From Pagrus major (Eukaryota > Chordata > Actinopteri > Spariformes > Sparidae), in assembly GCF_040436345.1 (NCBI RefSeq), contig NC_133232.1:33493315-33557314 (forward strand): a stretch of 64,000 nucleotides of DNA. The letters run 5' to 3'. This document shows positions 35,801 to 50,800 of the stretch, piece after piece (the stretch's first letter is position 1; every line of letters starts with the position of its first letter). Below the pieces are notes generated by a model. That model was not told where the DNA came from and searched no databases. It was given only the letters and a program-made list of their open reading frames with translations. The position numbers and the translations under genes are program-made.

Positions 35801-38800
35801 TACTTTAAAACACCAATATACTGTAGCTGATCTCGCAATCACATTTCTTACTTGTCCAGTTGTCTGACAAAGGAAAAAAGATGTTTAAGAAAAATAAAAC
35901 CCCAAATCACTGACAAGCCGATTTGCATGTTTGGTGAAATATGGTTACAGACGACCTCCGCAATTACTACAAATTATTAGAGGTCTCCAGGTAATATTAG
36001 CCTTGTGCAAATAGGGCTAAGTCCTACTTTTTCCACACAGAAAACTGATCAGGGATCAATTAATGGCATTGTAATCAATAAAATCTTAACAATTCCCATA
36101 AGTAAAAAAACTACCTCAAAGCAAATCAAGTGCTGGTTCTAATTGGCCTGTTGAATCAAACATAAGAAGTCTGCCACATGAAACACTGAATGACTAAATA
36201 ATTACAGAAAATCAATATCAGTATCTGGGATTTGGATGTTCTATATAATGTTTGTCAAGCACAATTCAAATGGTAGCGATATAGTAATGTAGTACATAAA
36301 TTCCCATTTACAAATATTTGAGGATCCACATGTATCTCTGGGACACAATGCAGTCATATGATATGCTTATGTGAGGATGAATTGAGCATGTAGAAAAATA
36401 AAGCTAAACAACGTATAGTCACATGTTAATCTGTCAGTTCTAGGTAGTGAAATGTTTTACAATTAAAAGATGTGATTAAAATGAGAAAACAACATTTAGT
36501 AATACTATTTTCAATATACTGAATGTTACTATCATCACAATTAATGACAATTAATGACAATGTTTTCACACTGTGAGCTCAAGGTATTTCATGTAATCAT
36601 TAAAACTTCATTGCCATCACAGTACACAAAAGAAAGAGGCTGGTTATGGATTTGTGAGTGCACACCTGCTGCAGACTCAGACAGACAGTCCTGGCGCTCT
36701 GAACTGGACTGATGAGCTTGGTCTTGCTTAAAGTCTCTTTGATGATGTCGCCATAGTCACTGAAGAACTGGAGAAAAACCAGAAAAGAGGAAAAAAAATA
36801 CTTCAGTTATGATTATTAGTCTATTTGATTAATGACAAAATTCTAAATATGTGAAAATAATCCACTTCCTTCTAGTCATAGCTTCTTCTAACCACCGTTC
36901 CTTCTGACTCATTCTTGGCACCTCGCTGGCTCTAAAACAGATTTTCTCACCTTCCTCCACTCTCTTACACATCTCCACATAATTAATTTCTTATTTCTAA
37001 TGCAATTAATTTCTCCAAAAACTGACAGTCTTTCTTGACCATTACTTTATTAATCCGCAAGCTCTAAACTTGTGAACATGTGAACCAAGTGAGACACACA
37101 GCCAGTTAATGAATATGTGTGCTTATAATGAAAATATAATAAGCTTGGCTAATAAAATGTAACTGTCCTTAGGCTTCATCTCCCTCTCTACCTTGCCGTA
37201 GTGCTTGAAGACATCGGAGACAGCCGCGAGGTCCAGCACCCCGTAGATAACCAGCTTACAGTAGCCGGCCAGCTGGTTGCGCCTCTTCTGGAGAAGAGTT
37301 ATCTTCATCTCCTCCTCACCCTCAACTACAGAGCAGAGCCAGGGTAAGGAGAGGACGAATTTCACCGAAAGTTAACGTGAAGGATGTAGAGAGGAGAGAC
37401 AGGGTGAAAACTTTGAGGTGTTGATAAGGCACAAGCAAACAGAATGTGTGATATAAGACTTGGGAATTTGCAGCACATTGTGAAATACAGAAAGAAATCA
37501 ATCGTTATTGCAGCAGATTCTCAAAACAAGACTTTAAGAACTATGTCTGCAGGCATAAATGATTGTAGGGTCATCTGGGAGAGCTTTGGCGGTGTTAAAA
37601 TTGAGCCATTAATTTTCCATACCTACACAGCCATGAGGGAAACAAAATCATTTTGTGAACATAATCATTCAGTGGTGTTAAAACATGGAGAGGATTGACA
37701 TCTGTATTTACAGTCACTCTGGCTTTGTTCAGACTGATAAACAAATCTGATTTGCCTGCAGACTGAACAAAACCTTTGTCAACAAAGGTTGGATGAGGCT
37801 GTAGAAAGTACCACCGTTTATGCAACCATTTATTAGGAGTATGTGTTGACCATACCATTGAGCTCAGTTTCTTCAGTGTCAGAGAAGATATAGTCCACGA
37901 GGAAGGAAGCCATTTCTGAGCGCAGGGAATCAGACGGTAGGTGGACCAACGCTTTGAGGGCGGTTTCAGAGCGAGCTGAATTCAAACTGTACAAGAGTAG
38001 CAAGTCACAGAGCAGCTCGAATGCCTGTGGATGGAAGGATACAAACTGTAATGGAATTTACCATTTCTGTAAATTAAAATTCAGATATGTAGACAGAAAA
38101 TATTGAGTTTGTCAGCACGTCAAAGCTTGCCAACATTGTGTAGCTCGGTCAGTTTGTGTGAGAAGGTTTTTCAGTGTCATTAAAGGGGCAACTAATCTGA
38201 AGGACAAAAACTTTTACTTGCTTTTTAATGAATGTTATAAAAGGAAAAAACAAACAAACAAACAAACCCTTGTTACCTTTAATAAGCCATTAACGTGTAG
38301 TCTTAATTGTAACAAAGCTCTCACCTGATCTCTGATGTCAGACTGGTTCAGAGACAGGCAGGTCTGACAGACACTGCAGAACGAGCGCACATTCTTCTTC
38401 AGACGCTTCAGTTCATCCTAGAACAGATGGAGAAAGATCTCAGATATGATCATCAACGTGTATATTTGTGTGCATAGGACACAAAGAAAGAACAAGGTGC
38501 AAGGCAGGTTATTATCATCGTGTATGTTATAACTGTAACTGACATTATAATTAAGTTATCTATTGATCAAGTTGGATTAAAGACTTCAAAGAAACACTTA
38601 ACAAGAGGGTCAAAGTATTCAGTTAAAGAACTGCATCATGACCTTTGATGCCATCAGTGATTCTTGATTAATGACGACAGACACTTAAAGGGATGTAAAC
38701 CTATATTTGCTGTCAAAGTGCTCTCTTCCTTTTAACTAAGCTATCCTGTTGTCAAAGTAGATAGTGGCACTGACAAAATGATCAGCCACCAATAAAATTC

Positions 38801-41800
38801 ACCATTTCTTTGCAGTAACAGAACGATCCTACATGTAGATGTTTCATTGTGTTTGTGTGTGAGTATTCATGCAGGAGGAACCTGTCAGTTTGAGTGCTAC
38901 TATTAAATAAAAATAGACAAGAGATGAAAATAACTGGATGCAAGGAAGGGATTTGAGTGCGTTTTCTCTGGAACGCTGGTTCAGGTAAACAAACAAATGG
39001 CTGAATTAGTAATAATGATGTGTTCAGCGTGTGTGAAAGAGAGAGAGACATCTGTACAAAAAGCAAAAACGAGCTCAAGAGAGAACAAGAGAGTGAAGAT
39101 AGAAGGAGACAATAAATATGTGAGATAAAGTGGGAAACAGAGGGGAAACAAATGTCTGAGTGTCATCATGGTTTTGGATCTATACTAACAGACTGTTGTG
39201 TTAATTGCCTGCTGTCTGTGCAGCTGGTGAACTGTTGAACAACACGGATGAGAAAGAGAAGACAAATACACAGGAAGCCCACCAACATGGCCACTTTGAG
39301 TCATCTGACGGCCCTCAAGAGAACATTTATCATGCAGGTCGCAAGTCGGTGCGTGACATCTCTTGTTGTGTGAAAGACTGAGAGAAGTTCTAACTATTTC
39401 CAAACATTCAATAAAAAACTCTAGCTGGTGTATAAAGTCAGACGATCACCTCAGCTGGCGTCGAGTCGACGGCATTCACTTTGGCCCACATCAGGCGAAG
39501 GGCAGCACACTTCAGAGCTGACACCATCAGCTGAAATTATACAAAAGGAAAGTTTAAATCAGCTTTTAAAGAGATTTCGACGCAATATGCAAAAATATTT
39601 TTTCCAAATCTACATAAAGCTAAGTAGAAGAATTAAAAATGTCAAGGTGAAAATGTCCTCGTTAACATGTCTAAAGCTAGCTGCACCAAATCCACCAAAC
39701 ATTAAATCTAGCCCAAGATAAAATGTTCTGTACTTCAGTTCAGCAAATTCACATGGCAACAACTCCCTCAAATATGACAATGTGTGACTTTATCACAGAC
39801 CTCCTTGTCGAGCTCTCTCGACTCCATCCTGCTCTTCAGAATCTTCAGACAGGAGTTGAACAGCTTCCAGCCTGTCGAGTCCTTCGCACTGGAGAACACA
39901 AACACATGCTTTAGTGTAAAAAATACTCTGCATTACTACTAGGGGTGTAAATCACCAGTTTCAGCACGATATATTAATTCTTTGGACAACGATAAGATAT
40001 TTGCCAATATAACAAAATCTGACACAATACCAGGGGCCTGCGATTGACATGAGACAACATTATCTGCCCACTTAATACAATTACCTACAGAAGAAGCTGC
40101 CAGCCCCTTTCTTTTCTGTTTGTGGCCATTAAATAAAGAAAACCACACATTAACTTACCTGCTCACTACTGCAATCCTTTTCAAGGTGTTGGTTGCATTG
40201 TATACATCATCGTCATCCGCGGTACCCTAAAAAAACAACAACACCCAGACACACATTCTTGAGAGAACAGATGCTTCCTGATCTGGGCTTTTGTTTGTTT
40301 TACTTTTAAAAACAACATGTCGACTAAAACAAACTGATTATTTACATTTAATGCTTAAACACCCTCACAGTTATTTGTTTTTTTTAAAAACTTTTTTTGC
40401 CTCCTGTGTTTTAAAAGTGTAATTATACAAAGTACTGTAAGTGTGCTTCATGCTTTTAAGGACACCTGAATTCAATAATATGGTTCATTTGAGACACTGT
40501 TTTACATCCCAGAATGAACAGTTTCTAGGACAAATACATTAACTGAGGATTTCTACATCTGCCAACACTATCTAAGTATACACTCAGTTGCCAGTTTATT
40601 AAGCACACCGAGCACAATCCTGCAATAAATCCTAACTTTTTGGAGGCTGCAGTTTGTTGTTCTGTTGAACTACATTGCTTTTTACAAAGAGATGTGATCT
40701 AGCCTACCATCACTGATACAAATGCAGCGGACAAAAAAGCATCTTTCGTGCCTTTTATAACATGACAGATAAATCTGTATGCAAACTTCACTGACACGCT
40801 CTCCCACCTGCAGCACGTCACTTAAATAGGTGCTGAGGGACTCAGTCAGGCCGTCCAGCAGCTGGCTGAACGCCAGGTGTGCGCGGGAGGAGAAGGTGTA
40901 GTCGTCAGAGCGAAAGATGCTGGCGAGGTGGCCACAAGCCTCCAACACTGTTGACTCTGTGTGCTTCGCCACGATATCACATATCTGACTCAGCAGCAGG
41001 TCCAGATGCTGACAAATAGAGGAAAGATCGAGGCAGAATAGCAGATGGAAGTAGAATAGGTAAAGGAGAATATGTATGTGTGGCTTTAGTTTGTTGGTTT
41101 GCTCACCTCACTCAAGAGCACTGACTTGAGTGAGCTAGCAAGGGCAGCCAGCATTCATTGTGATGAGCGCGTCAATAAGTGATAATGACAAAGCTGGGCT
41201 CCTCATTTTGTGGAAAGTGCCAGTGAGGGCAGAGGGCAAGATATCAAATCAGCACAGTAACATTAGTATATTACACAGTAACTACTTCATCACTTAAAAT
41301 GTGGTGGATGGTCAAGTTTTTTTTCTCTATTTCTTCATTATCTAATCGGCCAATGTCCAATATGTAAAATCTGCATGTTAAGATCACCATCCATATAAGG
41401 TACCTTCATCAGAAACTGAGGGCCATTGTCTCACATTTCTAATCCACCTACCCTCACTGCTGTTACTGTCAGCTGGCAGCAGCAGACCTAATAGCAGCAG
41501 CACTAGCTGGTAAAACACACAAATCAGTTGCCAGATTTGTGTATAAGAGTGTACACATTTTGTGTTTATATGCACTGGGCTTCTGCCACAATGCCAGAAA
41601 CTTCACAGGTGAGTGTGAACATGTAGACGGGCCTTGTGGCTGGCCCATCGCAAGATGGTCTCTAGCTCCTTTGTGTATTAATTAGCACGACAGGTCATTA
41701 ACTGTGAAGCCCTAAATTGGACAGAAATAAAAAAAGAAATTGTCTCTCTGAGCACCAGCGGCACAGTCCCTTCTTCTATTTCTGTCATGGACATCTAAGG

Positions 41801-44800
41801 AACACATTCTAAAATATGAGCATGTTAAAGTGGGTATAAGGGGATGCTATGGGACACAGGTAAGGTTTCAGAGGAAACAAGATGTATTTTCTGAAGAGAT
41901 TTTATTCATCTTGTCATTATGTTGGTCACACTCCTACCTTCTCCAGCCTCGGAGCGCTGTTGTATATCTCCAGGTCAAAGTAGAGGGGAGCTTTGAGAAG
42001 GAGACTCACCTTCTCTGCGTCTGCCGAGTACTGCAGGTCAGTGAGCGGGGGAGAAAAACAGGCTCAGCTCATTAAGGAATGAGACACATAAAAAATATTG
42101 TGCATATATACGTCACCTTCATTCTTAGTGTTATATGAGGCAGCAAAACACTGTATAATTAAAGTTATACTCAAGGGGTTTTAAGTGCAAAGTTTAATGA
42201 AGCAATAATTCTGATGCTTCTCCAACACTTCACAGTTTTAATCCATGTTAAGTGAACCTTGGCTGTGTACCTTGGCCAGAAGCTGTGGCAAGGGGGGAAT
42301 AAAGTGAGTGGTGATACGTCTCCTGTCTGGTCCCTGTGCCTTCTTACTCATCTAATCCAACATGAACAGCCACAGGACAGCAGTTCAACCATGTAGACGT
42401 GCACCCGAGAGGAAAAAAGCATTTAGATATCACAGCAACGAGTGTGTATTTCCTATATGTTAAAAGTAATGTGACCACAGATGAGTACATTACCGACACA
42501 ACAACAATAAAAGAATCCACTTTTTCACAACACGCTGAATACTTAAAGCTAAAATATGCAACTTTTTGTCTTAAATGGTGTTCAATTCATGCGCAGCACT
42601 TGTCAATCATTGTGATAAAAAGGCTCTCTCGAAATGGGATGAAGCCTGAGACTGAAGTAAACAAAAACAAATGTGTGAGAACTGCAGTGAAAAAGAGAAT
42701 ACTATTTGCACAGCTGACTCAGACTGATGTGTATTAATTTATTCCAGCTTAGTGTCACAAAGTTGCATATTGGAGCTTTAAAGCTATTTTAAAACTATTT
42801 TAAAACTTGCTGAATGATAGGTACATGTGAAGCACAAACAAAGAATGACATCTCTCCCGCCCCCGAGCTGCAGTCTGTTCCATTAAACAAACTACACAGA
42901 AATGATCAGATTCGTATGTCACCACCTTCTTGCCCTGAGTTCTCCCAACAGGTGGGGTTGCCTGCGCTGCCTGTCGGATGGCGCACATCATGAGCTCTAT
43001 GAGGGCCCCCTCCTCCTCATACATCAGACCTGACAGAAGCACAGACAGGTTCAGAAATGAGTGGGTGATGCTTGAGTATACAGGATGCAGAGTTGAAACA
43101 GATCCACAAAACAAGCCGCTCCAGTTTAAGAGGATTTTATTTGCTAGTGATGTTTCGAGTACGAGGCTCCTCCGCAGACTTCTGACATAAAATCCTTGTA
43201 TGGGAGTTACTGGTTGTGCGGATCTATTTGTTTCAACACAGCTCGATATTTTTTAATCAAGCACCCGTCCTACTGGTCACTATGTGTGCGTGTGTCATTT
43301 TTATTGCGTCTTACTACACAGAACACTCGCAGCGATGGAACAACATGTGAATAATTATTTTTGTGAATTGGTGTTAAACTGAGCTCTATGCACTGATGCA
43401 CCGGAGACTCCTTGTGGAGTGTTCTGCGTTACCTCGTTCCTCACCAGTGTCCCGTAGCAGGAGTGTTGTCATAGTCTCCCAGTCTCTCAGCTCTGATCCT
43501 GCCACACTCCATAAACTATCCACCAGGTACGTTCCATGCTCATGAAACTGTCAAAAGAGTGAATGATTTGCTTTACTTTAACTTTAGTGCACAGCTGTCC
43601 AGCACCAGTGCGTTTCTGTGCTAAAATGAGCATCATGTACAGTATGTTCAACATGACATAATGCATGGTTTACAGTTGAGACTCCATGTGTCACTTGGTG
43701 TCCCAGTAAACAGAATTTAAGGTGTCATGCATCAACTCAGAGCTGGGGACTCGAGACTTGGACTCGTCTGCTGTGAGACTCGACTTGAGACTTAACAGGA
43801 GCAGAAAAGAAAACGTCACCAGTCTGGATGTTAAATGCTCTGTTTCCATTACAAGTATGTGTTGAGATTTTGGCCATTGTGCTGTTGTAATTTTTCACAC
43901 AATGCTGAATGGTGTTTTGTTGTTTCTTCTGCAAGAAAAGCATTTCCTGCTAAACCTTGTGGTCACTACAGCATTTCATAGGGAACTCGTACTCAAATAA
44001 AACTAGAAAGGCACTCAGTAGCACAGCATACCTCGCCAAGGCCCAACAGGCCTCTTTTGTACTCAATCATAGATACTAACAACCTAAACACGCCTGATTA
44101 TTTTCGCAGTAACAAAGAAAGTGAGAAAAAATCCCTGGATCTGTCCCTTTTTCTGAATCCGCACCAAAAGTAAATGGGGTCCCATCCTCTATCCAAGCTC
44201 CGTGGAAATTCGTTTCGTAGTTTTTGTGTAATCCGGCTGAGAAACCAACCAACCAACAACGGACACAGGTAAAAACATAACCTACTTGGCAGTGGCAATT
44301 ATCATCGTAAGAGTCTACCGTTAATCATGAAAACATAATGCCAAATAATCAAACTCTCTATAAGCAAAATAGGGAAATTTACTTTGGAACAAAATATTTC
44401 GGCTCAGTTATTCAAACAGTCAGCATAGGAAGAAAATAATACATATACATTTTTATGATATTGTCTAATTATCTACTCTCAAACAGAGAGGGGGAGAGAA
44501 TAGAGCTGGGATGGAAAGAGACACTTGCCTCGCTCTGGATGTAGAAGGTGATGAGGATTTGTAAGAAGGCTGCATTGTCACTTTTATCATTCTCCTGGTT
44601 GTCATCTGCAATCACACCTTTCAGCCTGACACACACACACACACACACACACGCATTAAAACAATTTTCTCATCATATTAAACAGAAATAATAATGGCAT
44701 GGAGAAGGTAAAGGATGGATGAAAGTTTACTTGTTGTAAAGGAAGCTGCCGGCTGCAGATGCCAGGCCTCTGTGCGTAGCGTAAACCAGGGGATAGATGT

Positions 44801-47800
44801 GGGCACACTCTTCCTCGCTCAAGCCTTCTTCTGTCACCCTGCACATGTGCACCCATTAAACATTTACAGATTGATATAGGTAGTTATACTCTTTCTAATT
44901 AATCGTAAAAACATCTAATTTATACATGACTTGCGTCAGTGGAGATGTTGGCTAACGTGACAGATCATGACTCACTCTGTGAATCATCAGTAATCATGAC
45001 AAAGAGTGCTATCACAGTTATGAGTAATCATTACACTTCTATCGTAGAGAAACTGGACTTGGAATCATTTGTGGACAACCAGGATATTTGCAATATTTGC
45101 TTATTTACACCTTACATTTCAGGTGAGAAATCTGTTTGGCTGAGCATGAATTGATTTTTCAGATATAAAATGTTTTAATCATGGGGCTTAAAGAGTTTAT
45201 TAGTCAGCGATTTGATGTAAAAAGCCTCTGACCTTTCAACCACCACCGCCCACAATAAGCAATATGGTGCAAAGACCAAGCTAACTAACTGAATATAACC
45301 AAAAGACTAACTGAATAAAATAAATGGATGGGATTACTACTAATGCTCTAAAATTCACTTAATAGCACTGTGTTTTGCAAAAACAGAGGGAAAGGCACTC
45401 GAAAATTGTGTGAGTCAATTTAGGGCAATTTAGTCAATATTTCAGCACTATTTGTTTTGATCTACTAAAAGGAAATTCCTGTGCTGTATGTTGCCGATAG
45501 TGGCACAGGGAAACCACCAGAGACAGAGAAACCCCTCACATTTGGATCAGCAGTAACAGATTGACCACTTCCACTGCCACGTCTGGGTTCTTGTCCAGCA
45601 CCATGCTGAGCATCCTCTCCTAGACACACACAAATGCACAATCATGCCAGCAGACAGACATAAAAGAGACACGCTCAGATATGCATAAATGTACCCACAC
45701 GCACACACATACACGCACACACACACACAAACCCCCTGATTAGGCGCTAAGCCACGGCATGAAAACCATTTATCTGCTGCAGCACATGTGGCTTAGGAGG
45801 GTTTTTATGTGTTTGAGAAGAGCTTATTAACCATCAGTAATTGGCAGCAATTAACGCATCCAGACACACGCCCAGACAAAGGACGAGAGCATAACAACAA
45901 ACAGGAATGGAGAAAAAAAACAACTAAAAAGGCAGAAAAAATAAGGGGAGGGGGCACAAATATTCTAGAAAGAGAGACAGAGGCAGGCAACAAAATAGAA
46001 AGAATACAATAAGCTGAAAACAATAGATTAAAGAGAGATGCTGAAGCAGACAGACAGACAGAAAGACAGGAGGGAGAAAAGAGGCATTAAATGAGGAGTA
46101 AGTCTAGTCCAGAGGGATGCCGCACTTTAAATCTGCTGGTGAAAAACTCCAGGCGGCCAATGAAATCCTTCTCCTGGTACAGACCCTGCAGGGCACGCAC
46201 ACACTGCAGACGCACTGGACTTTGCTGAGGAAAAGAAGAAGGAGAGAGTACAGTAACACACGCTCTACAACCTGCATGCAGACTGATGCACAAGTCTCTT
46301 CAAAGTGGACATTTCTTTGTGTGAGTGGGTATATGTGGATCCTTCCTGCGTCTGTTTGCAGATTTACAACAGTAGTGTCTGGTGCGAGAGGCTGTCAAAG
46401 CCTATAAATCATGAATATAAAATAAATAGCTGCTTAATTTTGAAAATCCAATTCCTTTTTGCTGCAGTCTTCGTCATCTGCTGGCCTGCAGAGGGCTGCA
46501 GACAGACACCTGCTTCCTCTGTGACACATATTACCAAGGGTGAGTGTTAAAATGACATCATTGTAACACTTCACTCTGTCTGTGTATTGTCTAATGTCCT
46601 GTGTGTTCTGGTTTACCTTGTCATACAGGGTCCATCCCAGGTATTTGAGACATCCGTCATTAAGGAAGTCTTCAGGGTTTGTTTTCAGCCACACGCCCAA
46701 CTCCTCAATACAAGCTGCACGGATCTCAGGCAGCAGGTCCCGGTAACGGTGCACAAACACACCGCGGAAGGTCCCGTTCATCATGGATACTACCTCCTCT
46801 CGGTTCTCCAGCAGCTACAACACACACAAATAAAACACGTACATATAAACATGTGTTTAACCTCTTTCATATGCAGTCTGTGGTTCAGCTGGAGCAATCA
46901 TCTTGCTACGAGGACCAGTGGGCAACTAATCCTCACATTTAACATGTTCTAAATATTCACCTTTATCAAGGTTTAATAGCGTCTAAAGATGACATTTGTT
47001 TCTACATCAGTCTGCATAATTCTAGTGTTTGATATCTGTCACTGAGGTTAGAACAGGTGTCATTGTTATCTTCACATCACAAACATGGGCCCACAACATC
47101 ATAACAAAGTACCAGTTGCTTTATTCTTAGAGTGACTTCACCAAAATTGATATGAACACTAAGCATACACTAGCTGTTATCCCTGGCTGAAGTTAAAGTG
47201 GCTGTGTGTCTGCACTCGGGTCAGTGTTTGTGTATGCGTCACCTCACTGATGGTGGCCTGCAGCTCCTCCAGTCTGTCAGAGGCTCTGTCATGCGCCTTC
47301 TTGCTGTTCTCCATGTCGTATTGCCGCTGGGTGGTCTGCAGCTGAACGGACACTATCATAGCTACTTCTGCCAGCCCAGTCATCAACTTCATGGCTAATA
47401 GTGAAAAACATGTGGACTGACCAGGCAAGACAATACTGACAGAACCAAGTAAAAAGCAGGTAACGATTTTCACTTTGTTGTTTTTACTAAACATGTTATT
47501 AAATTCTTCTTCTGACACACGCAAGTAGGTGTGGGTGGAGAGAAAAGACTTTAATGAAGACTTTTAATTTCCAACAGTTTAAAAAGTTGCCAATAATGTT
47601 CTGCCGAATCACATTATGGATAAGCTGTTGTACTTTATTTTTGTGTTTGGTTGAACAGAGGGAAGAAATCACATGGATGAGAAGAGGTTTCGAAAGGCAA
47701 CAATAAGAAACAACAAAAGCAGGCTATACAGGAGGAGCACATTCTCTTGCAACTAAAACAGATGTCAACTGAACGAAGCTGTTTGTTCGGCCTCCCAGTA

Positions 47801-50800
47801 ACATGAAGAAAACCTCTGGTATCGCAAGCATGGGGTGCAGGTTTTCACCCCAATTTAAAAAGCAAAGCAAGTAAATAAAAAACCCTTCCTCGTGAAATTA
47901 GTTTTGAGTGTGTGTATACTTTTCTATTTTTTGTGGCTGTACTGTACTGTTGTGCTTACCAAGCAGAGTGCTGGTGTGTCTGAATGCTCTGACCTGTGAG
48001 TCAGACAGACCGGTGAGCAGGGCCAGCAGAGAAGGAAAGAGGTACTCGTCATAAATGAGGCTATTCCGACAGGAGTGCACCAGAACCCGAGCAAATTCAC
48101 ACAGGCTAGCTTTGAAACGCTTCAGCAGGGGGCCTGGAGTGCACAGAGGGTAGTTCACTGAATCCTGGAGGAGGAAAGAAAGAAAAAAAGAAATGGATGT
48201 AACATCTTCCGCTGCGCTTAGTACAGATATTTGAGACAGAAGCCTGTGGATGGCTCTGCTAATGACAATTACATCAGTGGCAAAACAAAGTGATTAACTC
48301 ATTAATGTGTCGATTTATCAGCATTAGATTTCAATTAGAGTGTTTCATCACGCTGTGCCCCATTCTTCGAGTCACAATCTCCTGGGATATGAAGGTTGTT
48401 TGACTTTCTCGGCAGGATTAAAAGAAGCGAAAGGGACAACAGAGACTATAAACTCATTTCAAACGTATTAATCTTTATTTTTAGGATTTATTCAAATACA
48501 TATAAACTTCGTCTGAACTAGTTTTTTCCCGTTTTTTGTTTCTCACCTCATTGAACTCTTTGGTTAATGTGCTGATGATTTGAGCATTCTGCATGCTGTC
48601 AAACATCTCTCGGCTCACCACACCTGTACAAAACAATGAAATGTTAAATGTTCCAAACACCTGAATATAGATACATTTACTAATACAGCAATTCTGATTC
48701 TTCATGCTATGATTTCTTTTTGTTTTTATTCCAATCTCACAAAATATTGACATGGCCTGTTGTCAGTACACAGAGGATTAACACAGCACGTAGACGCTGC
48801 ATCGTTACCATACTGCTAGATCAATAAGTTGACTGCTGATCATCGCCTGAGCTGAAATTGGAAAGATAATCTCTTGAACTCTGACCCCCACCCCTCGTCT
48901 GGTAGGCTCCATTTTGACCTCTAACCTTTGCATCCGCAGGACCGAACAATGAAGTTGATAAGCACCAGCAGTCCCGTCTCTCGGCTCCGCTTGTAGCCGT
49001 CCAGCCACTCGTCCACCACCGTCTTAAAATTGACAGGGAGAGATGAGCCAATGAAAACAGCGGGCTCCGATCAAAAGGGCAGATGGATATTATAACAATA
49101 CATAATTTGAATAACATTATGGACCTTTATTCCTACCATTTTCCTTTGATATATTTTTTTCTTAGTAACATATGTGGGTCTTTATGGGACTTTCTCCTCT
49201 TGCTTCTATTTTCTGCCCATTTTAAATTCCAGTTTTATTCACCATCTCCTTTGCATAATCGTTTTTGGCAACCGTGGCATCATTCCACATAAAAGACACT
49301 TCTTTAGAACATCTGTCGTGTTGGTAACAACAGTGTAACATACGTAAAGTGCAATAAATTGGAAATGTAGTAGAGTAAGCATGGCGTAAAATTTAGTCTA
49401 AGTCTAAAATTTTATGAACTGCAGTTTGGCAGATTTGCTGAATGTGCTGTATAAAAGTGGGCCTTCACCCAGAATCACCATCTGCATTGTGTTGCTGCTC
49501 TATACTGTAGTGACAGACTCTTTATTGCTGCGGACCACACTTTTTTGTCTTTCTATTGTTATGTGGTCCTTCTTTTCTAGTCTTAAACCAGAAGAGACTG
49601 GGCTCAGGACAACAATGGTTGGGATGGACGCATGCTGTCAATCATTGATTACACAACCCAGGGAAAACACTTTTTCCTCTTCGCGTATCAAAGGCAATTC
49701 TGTAGGGTCACATCAGTCAGCCACTGACAGCAGATGACAATCTCACTCATTGTTGGCTCTTGGAGCCTTGTTTCTCTTCTCATTACACATGCCTCCTTCA
49801 GCACCTCCCTCCCTTCATGCGTTTATCTCTACACTCCCTTCCCCCGGTGTTCTGCTCAGGGTTTGCTCACCACCATGGCAGTCTTTCCAGAGCAGACAGC
49901 ATCATAGATATCCACTGCACTGATGCCCCGGTCCTCCTCATTCACAGGTCTATGAGAGGCCTGCCTGCTTGTCCCCTGGGAGTGCTGCTGCAGCAGGGAG
50001 GGGTCCGGAGAAGTGGGGATGGGACTACTACTTGGGCTGGACATCACTGTCAATGCAGCTTTACGCTTGGGTCTCTTGGGTGGCTTAAAATGAAAGAGAG
50101 ATGGGAGGGCAGCTAAGCAGGGGATTTAAAGTGAATTGATGTTGTCAACTAAATTGGTGGTAGCCAAGGCAAGATAAGGTGCAGGCTTGAATCAAACATC
50201 TGCTATAGTGTTACAGTTATTATGATTTGGGTTAAGCCTTTCTGATCTCCTGCATAGAACAGAGATTACTGACAATGATACAACCCTGATTAAATTAAAT
50301 AAAAATACCAAACTTAAGACAAGGTGATAGTCCTGATCTAATCCCTTGTGAATAATCTAAATACAAAATCTAAACGAGACTTAACTCTTTTGAGAGAGAA
50401 TAAGTTAATTTACCTGAGGGCCAGACGCAGCCTGTTTTGTCCGCTTTTTGGCTTTGATCGTGGCCTCATAGTCACTGCCAGAATCTGAGAAGTCATCCAA
50501 CTCCTCAGGACTAATAGACAAGTGAGAAAACTGAATCAATACAAATCATAGCATCAACAAATAATCATTACTAAGGCTAACAAGAGACAGAGCCGGGCGT
50601 GTACTGTGATAATAATTCAGATGGTTTGAGCACACACGTTACTATCTGTTGCTGAGGCCAACAGTCAGGTCAGTTTAACAGGAGCTTCCAGTGTCCGTCA
50701 AATGATCATCATTATCATAATTATTTCAATAAACCGTTCAATCTCCTTTTGCATAAAGTTTTAACCGTACATTAGACGTTGTTCCTGCACTCTTTGCTAG

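Noticed and set aside
49414-49737. Plus-strand open frame opposite a stag3 intron
   Set aside because: No conservation recognised and it overlaps no known element; probably chance.
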